Source of the DNA: Cryptomeria japonica
Taxonomy: Eukaryota > Streptophyta > Pinopsida > Cupressales > Cupressaceae
Assembly (NCBI RefSeq): GCF_030272615.1
Contig: NC_081414.1
Location: 525,801,137-525,865,136, forward strand
Length of the DNA: 64,000 bases
Reading direction: 5' to 3'
Both the position numbers and the translations under genes were made by a program. Below the pieces are notes generated by a model. It ran no database searches, was not told the origin of the DNA, and saw only the letters and a program-made list of their open reading frames with translations. Every line of letters begins with the position of its first letter. The first letter of the stretch is position 1. Below are positions 24,780-36,815 of this stretch, in pieces.

Positions 24780-26150
24780 TTCTTGAATTTGAACAAGTTT
24801 TGAGCCACCATCTCATGAGGATCAAGCTCTATCCATACTTTTGTATAAATTTAGAGTCAAGGGCATGGTCTTTCTTGAGTGAAGAAAGAGAAAAAGAATA
24901 TGATTAGCCATCAAAATTATCAATCTCTCAATTATTATTGCACTCATAAGAAGTTTGGAAAGGATGGTTAGTGTGTGGAGATGTGGTTAATGTGTGGAGT
25001 GATATGAGGTTGATATCATTGGCCAAATCTATAATGATCCATCAAAAGAGGTATGTCAATGTCCTTAGCATTATTTCTATAAGATTCCTAATTTGATAGT
25101 GACAAATCAAGGGTACCCTAATCATCTTCATTGAGTTTGGATAAAGTAGAGGGATCCTTGTGTGTGGTAAAGCTTTGAGGTTCAATCAATTGGCAATACA
25201 TGAAAGGATATAAACATTAGATTTGTGAGAAAATCTGAAACAATGATGAAGCATACACAAGACTACTCTCATAGTGTGGATCCATGGACACCCTAAAAGT
25301 AAATTATAAGACAAAAACTTCAACACAACATGGAATAAAGTATATAATGTAGTGTTCCTTAATGTAATAAGACCTATAATTTCTATTCATATTTTGTTAA
25401 GCCTTTTAATTGTAATCTTAGACTTACACAAATTGGATGTATCAATTTTGATCTTATGCAAGAGGTCTATATACATTAGATGTTCAATCCCAATCCATTA
25501 TCAACTAAAGCAAGTTTGATGGTGGTTGTCCTATATCCCACCACTATATGTAAGGGTAATTTTTTTACAATGATGGAAGGGTTTGAAAGTCCATTAGAAT
25601 CAAATGTAATTATTTCACTATTATTTTAGATGAATTTTAGCATTGAAGCAACATTTGTGTGACTCATAGTAATGTAACAAACATTTTCTAGGGCTTTTTG
25701 CATGACACCTTATAGTATCAAATGCATGCATTAAATTCTGTCCAAATATCTTAGATTGACTATTTTCAAGTGGATCAATAAGCTCATACTCTTTGTGAAC
25801 TTGTGGATAATGTAATAGTAGGGGCAAGTTGAGAATAGTGATTTGAATTTTTTGTTGATTGGCTAGGTATTTTTATCCTCAAGCCAATTTCATATACGTA
25901 TGCCCCATGGCATGAAACTTGTGGCTATGATCTACCATTCAAGTCACAAGAAACGTGTTTTCCAAAAAATAAAGTAATCCACACAAGATAAAAATGTGAA
26001 GAATGAGGATAGAAGTAATAACATCTATGTTAAATTGTGTATTTTTATAAAACAAAATGGCGAAGGAGCAAAAAAATGTAGTGTGCTCAGAGTAGGCTTT
26101 GTAGGATCTAGGGTTTGAGGTTGGGCTCAACTTTCTAGGGAGGCGCAAAG
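24780..26150 (-). pseudogene. Ty3/gypsy (Tat/Ogre-type) protease-region fragment
   Basis: Minus-strand remnant of a second gag/protease segment. The clearest block is SYNLLLGCPWIHT (about 25290-25260), matching the conserved protease-end motif of Tat/Ogre gypsy polyproteins. It is preceded by a poorly preserved protease body (about 25390-25620). It is followed by a degraded G-patch-like stretch around 24820-24860 (SKFIQKYGYS-type wording with a stop). Around 25621-25900 the frame MPLLLHYPQVHKEYEL...SQSKIFGQ could be the gag-protease linker. The fragment is multiply stopped and non-functional. Class confidence is moderate; the exact lineage is inferred. Confidence 0.55.
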
Positions 26151-26249
26151 AAGATCCAAGTGGATGTAAAGGAGGTTGTCACCCAAGATTCAAAGGAGAT
26201 AGCCCACATGGTGGTGATAGGTAGTGGTTGGGGCTAAAAACATAGCATG

Positions 26250-29200
26250 AGGAAAATCTAGGAGTAGATTCACCAAAATCAGCAAGGAGCAAAGAAAATC
26301 TTTGCACTTCCAAAGGGTTTTTTGGTGGTTGATTTCAAGTGTGAAGGACGGAACATTTATGTGCAAATATGAATCCCAATTTTAATGTAAGGATTAGAAA
26401 TCCTGCAGACAAGCATTTTTGGATTCAATTATACAATTTGTCACTCGAATAGTGGTCTAGGGATTGCTTATATAATAGGGTTGGAGATTGTTTGTGGAGA
26501 GTGATTGATGTTGATCTTGGGGAAGGGGCCTCGCTCTTCTTTTCCAAAATAAAGATTCTATCTATCAAAGAGGTGGCTCAGCATATCGTTTTGAATTTGA
26601 TAGACAGTGAGTGGGTATAGGGGCTTGAGATCAAAGAGGGTAGGTTTTATTATTCTAGGTGCAACAAAACAAACCACAATGTTGGAAATTGTCAATTGTC
26701 ACCCAAGTAGAGATCGACACCTAGGAATTTGTTCAATTTGGCCTTGCCCCCACCAGATTTGGCTTGAGAAGTATTAGGGGAAAATTATGTAAATCACATC
26801 TCTGATTTGAAGTCGGAGAACAACTCAAGGAATGGGTGCTCCGGGGAAAGAATTGGGAAGTTTTGCCTATCCCTATGGTGGATAAAGGTGTAGAAGCTTA
26901 TATGTTTTGGGATAAAGAAGAGGCGAATAGGACAGAATGTCATGTTCCAAAAGCTAGGAGGGAGAGGATTTCAAATGACATGGACAATCTTCATGCAAAG
27001 TCCAACAAGTTTTTGCCTGGAACCACTTGAAGATGGAGAAATGGTGGTTTTAGACTTTGAAAGTTATTTCTCCGCTAAGAATGAATTGGGTATAATTGAC
27101 CCCAATATGCTTCAATGGCACTAGGCAAAGAGAATAAATCAAGAAAAAATATGGGTAGGAAATCCTTCAAACAAAAGACAAAGGAAGAGGTTGCAAAGAA
27201 AAACTTCACTAGCATCAAAGCTTACATGACTAGATCCAAGGGAGAAGAAGCCTCCCTTAAAGGCCAATGGAGACTATATCATGGAATGTCAAGGGCTTAA
27301 ATTCCCTTGACAAGTGGCACCTAGTAAGGCATCATTTAGAGACTCTAAAGGTAGACGTTCTTCTTCAAGAAACGAAAACAATTTGGATGAAGGGTCCAAG
27401 TTTCTTAAGTATTGCAAGATTTGGTAGGGGTGATTTCTGAAGCATCTGGCTCGGCTAGGGGCTAGGTGTTTTGTGGAATACTTGGAGAGTTTCTTTAAAG
27501 GTCTTGAGAAAGGATAATTCACCAATGACTTTTGAGGTTGAACCTTTTGGTTAGGAGTTTTATTTATTTATGCTCAATGTTTATAGTCCCATTAAGTCTA
27601 AAGATAATAAAACTCTCTAGACTACTCTTTCTGGAGAGATCAATGTGTTGGGAGATGCCATGATAGCACTTGGTGGTGATTTTAACGTCATTCTGGACCT
27701 AAATGAGAAGAGTGGGGGTTAAGCAAAGTTAGCATGGCAATTTTTGACTTTTGAGAGTTTGTGGATGGTGCAACCCTCTATGACTGTTCTCCAAAAAAAA
27801 GGAGTTTTTACTTGGACTGATCATAGAGTAGGTTTCACCTCTATCCCTAAGTGACTAGATTGGTTTTTTTTCTCTTTTAATTGGTTGCAATCTAGAATTG
27901 AATCAAACATCATTCTTGTCCTTGTCTTTGACCATTTATCAGTTTCTTTGGAGTTTGTCCCTTTAGTTGCTCCTAATAAAGGTTATTTAAATTTAAGAGC
28001 ATGTGGTTTCGTGACCTTGCATTGGTAGGATTGTTGGGACAATGGTGATTAGAATGTAGGAATGTTAAAGGAACTGTGAACTTTCACTTTGTGCAGAGGC
28101 TCCAATATTTAAAGAAGAGATTTCAAAAACATCTTTAAAGAAAAGGAACAAGTTGAGGTTGAGTTGGAGGTGCTTAACAAAAAGGTTATCCTTATTCAAT
28201 ATGTTTGCAAAAGATTTCAAACTTGAAATGAAACTGAAACAAGAGCATTCAAAATTACTGGCCTATGAGGAGGCTTTTTGGAGGATAAGGCTAGGGAGAC
28301 TTGGTTGGTGGTCAATGATAGGAACACAAAGTTATTTCAATCAGCGACAAGAACTAAAAGGATTTTCAACCAAGTTAAGGACATTGAAGGCCTAGATGGT
28401 AGAATTGCAAGGACAATGAAGGAGATTGAGGTTGAGGTGGTTAAGTTTTTCAGATCCCTCTTAGCTTTGGATGGGGCAATGGATGCTCAGGACATGAAGA
28501 CTTTTTAGATAGTATTCCAAGGTGTGTTTCAAAGGGTGAGAGTTAGATGTTGGTTGCTCCTTTTTCTATGGAAGAGGTGAGACAAGTAACATTTCAATTA
28601 CATCCTGACAAATGGTTTAACAACGCTTTTCTTTCAGAAGTGTTGGCAATTTTGCAGTGATGAGGTGTGCAAATTGGTAGACTTCAGACAAAAAAAAGAA
28701 GTTTGTTGGAGATATTAGCAATACTATTATTACGCTCATTTTGAAGGACATTTGTAAGTCATTTTCTAACTTCCACCCCATCTCTCTTTGAAACGCAATA
28801 TATAAAGTCCTTGCAAAGCTACTCGCTAATTGTTGTAATTTGGTGTTGCCTTCAATGATCTCATAAGAACAAAACAGTTTTACTCCAAGGAGGGACATTA
28901 TGGGTAGTAGTATTTTAGCCAACGAAACAATGCACTTTACTAAAAAAAAAAATCGAGGAGCATGCTTATCAAGTTAGATGGTAGTTGGGTGTATGATAGA
29001 GCTAAGTGGTGTTTTTTATTTATCATCATGCAAAAGTTCAATTTTGACCCAATTTAGTTGTGATGGTTGAATGTGTCTCTGCGGTACGCTAATCTATCTC
29101 TATCATCAACTCCCTCTGTCGATTTTTTCATTCCACCAATGGAATACAACACGGAGACCCATTGTCTTCAGCTCTATTTGTTGTCATGGCTGAGGCCATG

Positions 29201-29428
29201 TCGAGATCTTTCGAAAACTGGTAAATACAAAATAGATGGAGAGGTGTGCGGGTGTTGGATGGTATTGATAATCTAACTTATTTTTCAATACCAAGGCTAT
29301 GGTACAAAGGAGGATTGTCGGTTTCTTGGGATTCATGATTGGTAGTTTGCCTTAAAAATATTTGGGTACACCATTGTTCAGTGGTGAAAGCAAGTCCAAT
29401 TTGAGGGATGATGTTGTTTCCAGGTGTC
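26250..29428 (+). pseudogene. Second LINE: ORF1, endonuclease and reverse transcriptase (5' portion)
   Basis: Heavily decayed plant L1-type LINE, older than the one at 11.2 kb. ORF1 (about 26250-27120) shows a DUF4283-like stretch (IQLYNLSLE...WSRDCLYNRVGD) and a zinc knuckle in which the first cysteine reads Y (YSRCNKTNHNVGNC, about 26650-26695). ORF2 begins METISWNVKGLNS at 27267. It has LLLQETKT, LNVYSP, GGDFNVILDLNE (about 27675), GVFTWTDHR and DHLSVSLEF of the endonuclease. Reverse transcriptase fragments follow, such as TLFFQKCW (about 28630) and FMIGSLP...KYLGTPLF (about 29330-29370). Stops and shifts are frequent. Coding continues across the copia insertion into 35169 onward. Confidence 0.85.
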
Positions 29429-29433
29429 AAGAT
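29429..29433. repeat. Target-site duplication AAGAT (left)
   Basis: AAGAT directly precedes the left LTR and recurs at 35164-35168 directly after the right LTR. This is a perfect 5-base duplication, the size made by copia integrases. Confidence 0.93.
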
Positions 29434-30135
29434 TGTAGAAATTCTATTGCAGTCACTGATTATTAATCTCCTATCTCATAAAAATTATTTAACTGCTGAA
29501 AATAAATTTACAGCTGAATATCGAAAAATAACACAACTGCAACTTTACTAAAAATACGAAAGAAATAAGTAACACAAGGACACAATATTTTTGGACAATC
29601 GTCCCTGGAAAAACCCCTAAGGGAAAACCAGTTCTACAAATGGAAAATATATTAATCTTCAGCAATATAAGAATTACAAAAGAATTCCTTGCCTCTTATT
29701 GGCAGAACTCCGACAAACTCCTAATATCTCCTGCTGATATCCTCCACTGCTATATCAACGCTATCACTGCGCCTCTTGCTAACACTGCAAGACTATTTGC
29801 TATCACTGCAAATTCTTCTCAAGACTTCTTATTTTCCAAATGACCCATGACCCCTTTTTATACTACTTGTTGGAAAACCAACGGCCAAGATTAATTCAAA
29901 CCAACGGCTGAGATTAAGACAACTCAATAACCAATTACTAATTTTGGCTATGAGGTGTCACCTAAAAAGAGCCACTATTAAATAACAATTGTTTTTATCC
30001 TAACAATACTTGTTTGACAAAAACAACCATTTTATAATTCTAGGTCAGGACGAACAGCTGTCCAAAACTACCCATAACTAATGTTGTTATTTCTGGGTAA
30101 GGACGAACAGCTGTCCAAGCTACCCATAATTAACA
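29434..30135 (-). repeat. Copia 3' LTR (702 bp)
   Basis: Starts TGTAGAAATTC and ends CCCATAATTAACA on the plus strand. It matches the right LTR with about six substitutions that I can see, apart from the 181-bp duplication found only in the other copy. It contains a TATA-like motif on the minus strand (29851-29862). Confidence 0.95.
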
Positions 30136-33100
30136 CTCCCTCTTAGCAAGGAAGCTGTTCTGCACGACACCCATCTTATCTCTTAAGAAGATGAATTTTT
30201 CCTTCCCCAATGCCTTTGTTAGAATGTCTGCTACCTGCTCCTCTGTAGGTATGTACTGCAGCTGAACAATCCCCCTCTATACACAATCCTTGATGAAGTG
30301 ATACCTGATGTCTATATGTTTCGATCTATCGTGAAACACTGGATTCTCAGTCAACTTGATGCAACTCTGATTGTCGCAATGTATCACCGTAGTCTCAACC
30401 TTCTGACCAAACAAGGCTACTAGCAACTTCCGAAGCCATATAGCTTCACACGTCGCCATGCTGGCTGCTATGTATTCTGCTTCTGATGAACTCAAGGCCA
30501 CAGATTTTTGCTTCCTGCTGAACCAAGAAACAACTCCTGATCCCAAGCTGAAACAACATCCTGAAGTACTCCTTTTGTTTGTTGTACTGCCTGCCCAATC
30601 TGCATCAGTATAGCCTATCAACTTGATACCTTCACCTCGAACATATCTGATCCCGTACTCAACTGTACCATGAAGATAACGCAACACATGCTTAGCCGCC
30701 GTCCAATGCACTCTCTTTGGCTCTACCATGAACTGACTAAGAGAGTTTACTGCAAAGGCTATATCTGGCCTAGTGTTGACCAAATACATGAGCGAACCAA
30801 TCAACTGCCTGTATAGGGTGGGATCAACATCCTTTTCCTTGGATGCATCTACCTTCCTCCAATTAGTGATCATGGGTGTAGACATGGCTTTGCAATCTTC
30901 CATCTCGAATCTCTTCAAGATTTCAATGCAATATTTCCCTTGACCAAGGAAAATCTCTCCATCAGTCTGCCACACCTCCATGCCTAGAAAGTAGTGCATA
31001 AGTCCCAAATTCTTCATCTCAAACTCTTCTGCAAGGTCCCTCTTGCAATCCTCTATGAGTCCTAGCGCACCAGTAAGAAACAAGTCAACCACATATAGAA
31101 CAAGAATGAGAACCTCACCCCCAACCACCAAGTAGTAGAGGTTCGCATCAGCCTCACTCTTCACAAAGCCCATTTCCTGCAAGTATATATCAATGCGCTC
31201 ATACCACGCTCTGGGAGCCTACTTGAGTCCGTATAAGGCTTTCTTTAATCTGCACACGTGGGTCTCTTTGATGTGTGCTACAAAGCCTTCTGGTTGTTCT
31301 ATGTATACCTCCTCCTTCAATTCTCCATTAAGGAATGTTGTCTTGACATCCATTTGATGGATCTGCCATCCCATCTGTGCTGCAAATGAGATTACAGCTC
31401 GTATAGAAGTATACCTGGCCACAGGAGCAAATGTCTCATCATAGTCTATTCCCTCCTTCTGAGAGAACCCCTTGGCCACAAACCTCGCCTTATATTTCTC
31501 GATGCTACCATCTGCACCATGCTTTATCTTGAAGATCCAGTGCGATCCAACTACTGCTCTATCAGTTGGTCTAGGCACTACCTCCCATACATCATTTTGC
31601 ATTATTGAGTTATATTCCTCAACCATAGCATCTCGCCATACCTGATGCTTTGCAGCTTCCTGATAGCTGGAAGGTTCACTATCTACCAACTGGCTGACTA
31701 ATGCCACATAGTCATTGAACTTGGCTGGTTGTCTCCTCGGTCTTGTACTCTTCCTAGGAGCTCCCACAGACTCCTGAGTATCCCTTTGTATGTCTTGAAC
31801 CTCATGGTTCCTACTGCCAACTGTAGAGGATGAAATATCAACCTCTATATCATCTAGATGCATATCCTGCTGCACCAGTTGCTCCATACTCTGTGAATCT
31901 TCACTACCTCAGTCTATGCTTGTACTAGTAACTGTACTTGAGCTTTGTTGTCCTTGACTTGGACTTGGAGCTTTCGTTGGCTGCTCACTCCGATCATCTG
32001 CTGGCAAATCTCTGGACCTTCTAAACGCCTTGTCCTCCATGAACTTGACATCGCGTCTGACAATAATTCTTCTGGTCCCTGGAATGAACATCCTATATGC
32101 CTTTGAAGTTTCACTATACCCAACAAAGTACCCCTTCTCTGCAGTCTGATCTAACTTGGTACGTGTGTCTCCAGGAATAAGGCAATATGCCAAACTCCCA
32201 AATATCCTGAAGTGACCAACATCTGGCTTCTTCCCCGTGAAAGCCTCCTCTGGTGTCATTTTCCCTAGTACCTTGTGTGGAACCCTATTCTGAATGTAGA
32301 CTGTTGTACTACACGCTTTTGCCCATAAGTAGCGGGGCATGTCCTGGTCATGTAGCATAGCCCTTGCTGCCTCCGAAATAGAACAGTTCTTCCTCTCAGC
32401 AACTCCATTCTACTGTGGATTGTAAGGAATAGTCCACTCTCTCTTGATTCCTTCTCTGGTACAGAAATCCTAGAAGTCATTTCCTTTGTACTCGCCTCCA
32501 TTGTCTGACCGAAGAACCTTTATCTTCCTTCCTGTTGAGTTCTCCACAAGAGCCTTGAACTCTTGGAAGCGACTGAAAACCTCATCCTTGGTCTTCAAGA
32601 AGTATATCCAGGTCTTCCTAGAGAAATCATCAATAAAGGTAACATAATACTCATATCCTCTGAGAGACTTTGTCGACATTGGTCCACATGCATCTGAATG
32701 TACTAGATCAAGAACACTCGTAGATCTGGTGTCACTCCTTGGAAAAGATGCTTTCGCAAACTTTCCCAACACACATCCCTTACATACATCATCATGCTCT
32801 GTGCTCGCCTCTGGAACACCTGTCACTGTCTCACGAAGCAATCTAAGTGCTCCATGATGAATATGGCCCATCCTCCTATGCCATAGCTCTCCAAGATCTC
32901 TAGGGTTACTGCTGCTCATGAGTGCCTTAGGAGTATCAAACTGTAACCTATAAAGGCGACCACTCCTAACTCCAATAGATACAGGTGATTTCCAATCTTT
33001 ATGCTTAATCAAAACATGCATCCCTCTAAAGAGAACATTATACCCTTTATCCTGAAGGACAGATACAAAAACCAAATTCATACCTAAGCCTGGCACATGC

Positions 33101-34176
33101 AACACATCATGAAGAGGAATTACCTTTCCATTCTCCCTCTGAAGCTGAACAGCTCCTTTCCCAACTGAGTTGAGCTTGGACAAGTTCCCCATAGAGATCT
33201 GGATTCTGGTGTTCTCCTCCTTGTAGCTGGAGAAGTACTCTCGAACTCCTGTCATATGAAATGATGCCCCACTGTCTATATACCAGACACTCTGTGAGGT
33301 TGAGCTAATCATACAAGCTATGAGTGCAAACTCATCCTCCAATCTACTAGAGAGCTCCTCTGCACTTGCTGAAGCTGCCACTTGGTTCTTTCCCTTCTTA
33401 TCTTTCTTCCTTTGTGGGCAATCGCTGACATAGTGGCCAAACTCGTGACAACCAAAGCACTTGACCTTAGATAGGTCCTTCTTCTTCTTTTCAATTTGTG
33501 AATTTGCTCCTTTGCTAGATCCCTTCTTTGTTTTCCCCTTTCCCGCTAGGGCAACATTTTCTTGTTCTACCTCACTTTTCTAACTCTTATTGTTGGCTCC
33601 ATTGACAAGGCTTAGTCTAAGCTCCTCCTGAGTGAAATCACTCCAAAGTCGATCCCAACTTGGTAAGGTGTCTCGTCCATTAATAACTTGAACAAAGACA
33701 TCCCATTGCTTAGTAAACCCATTTAGGGCTATTCTTACTAGCTCGTCTTCATTTGGCTTATCTCCAACAGCTGCTAACTCGTCCTTGACAAGTCTAAGCC
33801 TGGTGAGGTAACTTGTAACATCTTCTCCCTTGTTCATCCGGGTATTCCTCAATTTTTCTCTGAGAATCAGCTTCCGGTTAGTGGTAGCATTCTGGTACAG
33901 ATTCAAAATGGCGTCCCACATCTTCTTCGTTGTATCTAACTCTGCGATATGTGGAACAACATGGTCCTTGACACCATCAAGGATTATCCTCCTCGCCTTG
34001 GCATCATCCTTCTTGTATGCTGCAAGTTTTACTGGATTTGTAGGTACAGCTATAGTACTGGTAACATATTCCTTGATACCATTCTCTTCCAACAATAAAG
34101 AAATTCTGGCTTTCCAGACACCAAAATTTGAGGCACCATCCAATCTATCCTGATCTCTCAAACCTGCTAAGGCCAT
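30130..34176 (-). pseudogene. Copia gag-pol polyprotein with six in-frame stops
   Basis: One continuous frame of about 1,349 codons without indels. The start is MALAGLRDQDRLDG at 34176, soon after the primer binding site. Gag is followed by the CCHC knuckle CFGCHEFGHYVSDC (33418-33459), protease with DSGAS (about 33270), the pre-integrase LWHRRMGHIHHG, and the integrase core HSDACGPM...FIDDFSR and DNGGEY. RT and RNase H (SSSEAEYIA, CDNQSCIKL) follow. Stops lie at 33580-33582, 32470-32472, 32410-32412, 31909-31911, 31219-31221 and 30277-30279. The RT box reads YVVD instead of YVDD (about 31100), losing a metal-binding aspartate. The natural TAA (30130-30132) lies within the LTR edge. Confidence 0.95.
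30136..30150 (-). promoter_or_regulatory. Copia polypurine tract
   Basis: Directly inside the 3' LTR the minus strand reads GCTAAGAGGGAG before TGTTAATT. This is a purine-rich tract at the place where plus-strand DNA synthesis is primed in LTR elements. It also encodes the last residues of the polyprotein. Confidence 0.8.
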
Positions 34177-34261
34177 CTCAAAGAAATAAAGGAAAACAAT
34201 AACTCGAAAGAGGTCAAACTCAAATTTCTTTCCTTTGCTTAGGGTAAACCTTTTCTACCCT

Positions 34262-34280
34262 CAACAAAGCTCTGATACCA
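34262..34280 (-). promoter_or_regulatory. Copia primer binding site (initiator Met tRNA)
   Basis: The minus strand reads TGGTATCAGAGCTTTGTTG directly after the 5' LTR. TGGTATCAGAGC is complementary to the 3' end of plant initiator methionine tRNA, the usual copia primer. Confidence 0.93.
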
Positions 34281-35163
34281 TGTAGAAATTCTATTGCAGT
34301 CACTGATTATTAATCTCCTATCTCATAAAAATTATTTAACTGCTGAAAATAAATTTACAGCTGAATATCGAAAAATAACACAACTGCAACTTTACTAAAA
34401 ATACGAAAGAAATAAGTAACACAAGGACACAATATTTTTGGACAATCATCCCTGGAAAAACCCCTAAGGGAAAACCAGTTCTACAAATGGAAAATATATT
34501 AATCTTCAGCAATATAAGAATTACAAAAGAATTCCTTGCCTCTTACTGGCAGAACTCCGACAAACTCCTAATATCTCCTGCTGATATCCTCCACTGCTAT
34601 ATCAACGCTATCACTTCGCCTCTTGCTAACACTGCAAGACTATTTGCTATCACTGCAAATTCTTCTCAAGACTTCTTATTTTCCAATGAGCAATATAAGA
34701 ATTACAAAAGAATTCCTTGCCTCTTACTGGCAGAACTCCGACAAACTCCTAATATCTCCTGCTGATATCCTCCACTGCTATATCAATGCTATCACTGCAC
34801 CTCTTGCTAACACTGCAAGACTATTTGCTATCACTGCAAATTCTTCTCAAGACTTCTTATTTTCCAAATGACCCATGACCCCTTTTTATACTACTTGTTG
34901 GAAAACCAACGGCCAAGATTAATTCAAACCAACGGCTAAGATTAAGACAACTCAATAACCAATTACTAATTTTGGCTATGAGGTGTCACCTAAAAAGAGC
35001 CACTATTAAATAACAATTGTTTTTATCCTAACAATACTTGTTTGACAAAAACAACCATTTTCTAATTCTAGGTCAGGACGAACAGCTGTCCAAAACTACC
35101 CATAACTAATGCTGTTATTTCTGGGTAAGGACGAACAGCTGTCCAAGCTACCCATAATTAACA
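34281..35163 (-). repeat. Copia 5' LTR (883 bp) with internal 181-bp duplication
   Basis: Same ends as the left LTR (TGTAGAAATT ... TAATTAACA) but 181 bases longer. GCAATATAAGAATTAC occurs at 34509 and again at 34690, and the segment between is repeated almost unchanged. 702 + 181 = 883, so the duplication explains the whole length difference. As the upstream LTR it would supply the promoter. Confidence 0.95.
34881..34892 (-). promoter_or_regulatory. TATA box in copia 5' LTR
   Basis: The minus strand reads AGTATAAAAAGGGGTC, a good TATA match about 270 bases inside the LTR's 5' end. The same motif is in the other LTR at 29851-29862. Assigned by motif and position. Confidence 0.55.
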
Positions 35164-36170
35164 AAGATCATATTTTCACTTGAAAATGCAAATGGCTAAC
35201 CTTGGTGGGGAGGATTACTATGATTAAATTTGTAATGGCCGCTACACCAATCTTTGTGATGTCTTGCTTTCAACTTACTAGTAAAGCTTTAGGTCTTTTG
35301 AAGAAATTTTTGACGTGAAGGACAAGAGGAGAAGAAAATACTGTTGATCAATCGGGATAAAGCATGTTTACAGAAGGAGGCGAGAAGTGTGGGTCTAAGA
35401 AAATAAAAAATGCAAAGCATGGCTTTGGGAGCGAAGCTGATTTAGAAGACGTATAGGGAGCCTCAAAAACTATGGTGCACGATTTTACAAAGAAAATATT
35501 TTGACAGTGATGATCCAAGCAGGATTTTAATGATTATTAACTCGAGTGGAGGTTCTACCATGTGGAGGTTCATTTGGGATTGCAGATCGATTATTATCGA
35601 TCAATTGTCATGTAAGATCAACGATGGGAAGCTGGTGAACTTCTAGGAGAACTCTTGGGAGGGGCATGTCCTAATGAGAGACGTGGTTGGTTTTGTCGAT
35701 GAGGTGGAAGTGCTAAAGAGTTCCATTGGCACTAAGGTAGCTGACAACTTAGATTCAATGTTGTCGATTTCACATGGAAGAATATTGAGCACTTACCGGT
35801 CTCACAAGACTTTAAGAGAGCCTTTAATGCCGAATTGAGCAAGATGAAAGTTTTTCTCAGTTTGGAAAACGATGTCATTTTTTGGTATGGGTCGAAATCT
35901 CGTTATTACACTGCAAAACTCAAGTATTAGATTTAACGGGTGGTTTTTAGTAATCTCGTTGTTTGTTACTAAGGTCAAATCCTTCTTATGGACAGTGTTA
36001 CACAAGCGCATCTTGACCAGGGAAAAGCTTCATTCCCTGTATTCAAGGCCCAACTCGATGCTCCTATGTAAGGATGTGGCAGGGACGGTTGTAAAGATAT
36101 TGGTGGATTGCACTTTTTCTTCCCAATGTTGAGACTAGATATAGGAGAAGATGGTGTATAAGGGGCCAAG
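35164..36170 (+). pseudogene. Second LINE, middle portion (RT thumb and zf-RVT)
   Basis: LINE coding resumes directly after the right AAGAT. The patches FTWKCKWLTLVGRITMIK...FVMAATPIFVMSCF match the segment WLTLAGKIVLIKS...IYLMS of the LINE at 11.2 kb. Further on, FLWTVLHKRILTREKLHS and CKDVAGTVVKILVDC (about 35980-36110) correspond to the zinc-binding region. One TSD copy plus the preceding sequence joins the frame at 29.43 kb to this one, showing the copia element interrupted an existing LINE. Confidence 0.85.
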
Positions 36171-36175
36171 ACAAT

Positions 36176-36448
36176 TGTTAATTTAAACGAGCAGAGAAAA
36201 AAAATATAATCAGCATAAAACATTAGAAAGAAAAATAGCACAAATGAAGACACGAGACTCGAATTTATAGTGGTTCACCATAAAGGCTACATACATTCTC
36301 AAGCACGGAAAACTCTTGTATTAATCGTTACCATACCACACCAGACATGGACTACACACAACCATTTATACAATCACATTCAGCTTTGAAACCAAGAGTT
36401 GGGAGAAGGCAAATGGTCATGTGATCGTTGAGTTTCACGTTCCCAACA
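36176..36448 (-). repeat. 3' LTR of non-autonomous element
   Basis: Begins TGTTAATTTAAACGAGC and ends CGTTCCCAACA on the plus strand. It is clearly homologous to 38574-38844. The minus strand has TATAAATGG at about 36362-36370, a possible TATA box. The two LTRs differ at many more positions than the copia LTRs do, so this insertion is older. Confidence 0.9.
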
Positions 36449-36639
36449 ATCTCTCCCATGAAGACCAACTGGTATAGCCATGCAATGTGACATCCCTCCT
36501 TCCATTTCAAATCTCATAGTGTAACTAGCCTGCAAGATTTTAATTTTGCGAATTCTTGTTCACGTACACTTCGGATAAACCTTCTCTAAATTTTGTCAAA
36601 CTCAATAAAAGCTATTAGTTGAACATCTTCTGTTTGGAG

Positions 36640-36815
36640 AACAATTTCCTCCTTACTCAAACTGTAACCAAGACACTCTAGGTCCATACTATAGATACCA
36701 ATTAAAGGATCGTATGTGATCCCCAAACCAATGTGCTCTTGAATTCCAAAACCAAATAGCCTCTATCATTGAAGTTTCTTAGAAGAAATTCATACTCCTT
36801 GACTAACCTTGTATA
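36640..36815 (-). pseudogene. RPL11: Captured fragment of cytosolic ribosomal protein L11 (uL5)
   Basis: In the interior of the LTR element the minus strand reads VKEYEFLLRNFND (36806-36765). After a one-base frame change it continues [17 protein letters not shown] then IGIYSMD and GYSL (about 36757-36655). This matches the C-terminal half of the eukaryotic 60S protein uL5 (RPL11), which has [30 protein letters not shown] and GIYGMD in the same order. A few codons before GYSL are missing. Only about 55 codons are recognisable, with no start and a frameshift, so it is a transduplicated gene piece. Whether it came from spliced RNA cannot be judged from one exon-sized piece. Confidence 0.85.

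Larger units (their letters stand above)
29434..35163 (-). mobile_element. Ty1/copia LTR retrotransposon, complete structure, defective coding
   Basis: A full-length element on the minus strand, with its 5' LTR at the right. It has two near-identical LTRs with TG...CA ends, a primer binding site, a polypurine tract, one polyprotein frame in the order gag-protease-integrase-RT-RNase H, and AAGAT duplications. It sits inside the reverse-transcriptase region of a LINE. LTR similarity indicates recent insertion, but the polyprotein carries six nonsense codons and a catalytic RT substitution, so this copy cannot move by itself. Confidence 0.96.

Noticed and set aside
29640-29843. Plus-strand ORFs in the copia LTRs (67-92 codons, MENILIFSNIRITKEF)
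   Set aside because: They recur only because the LTR recurs, run antisense to the element, and have no conserved start context. Treated as chance ORFs.
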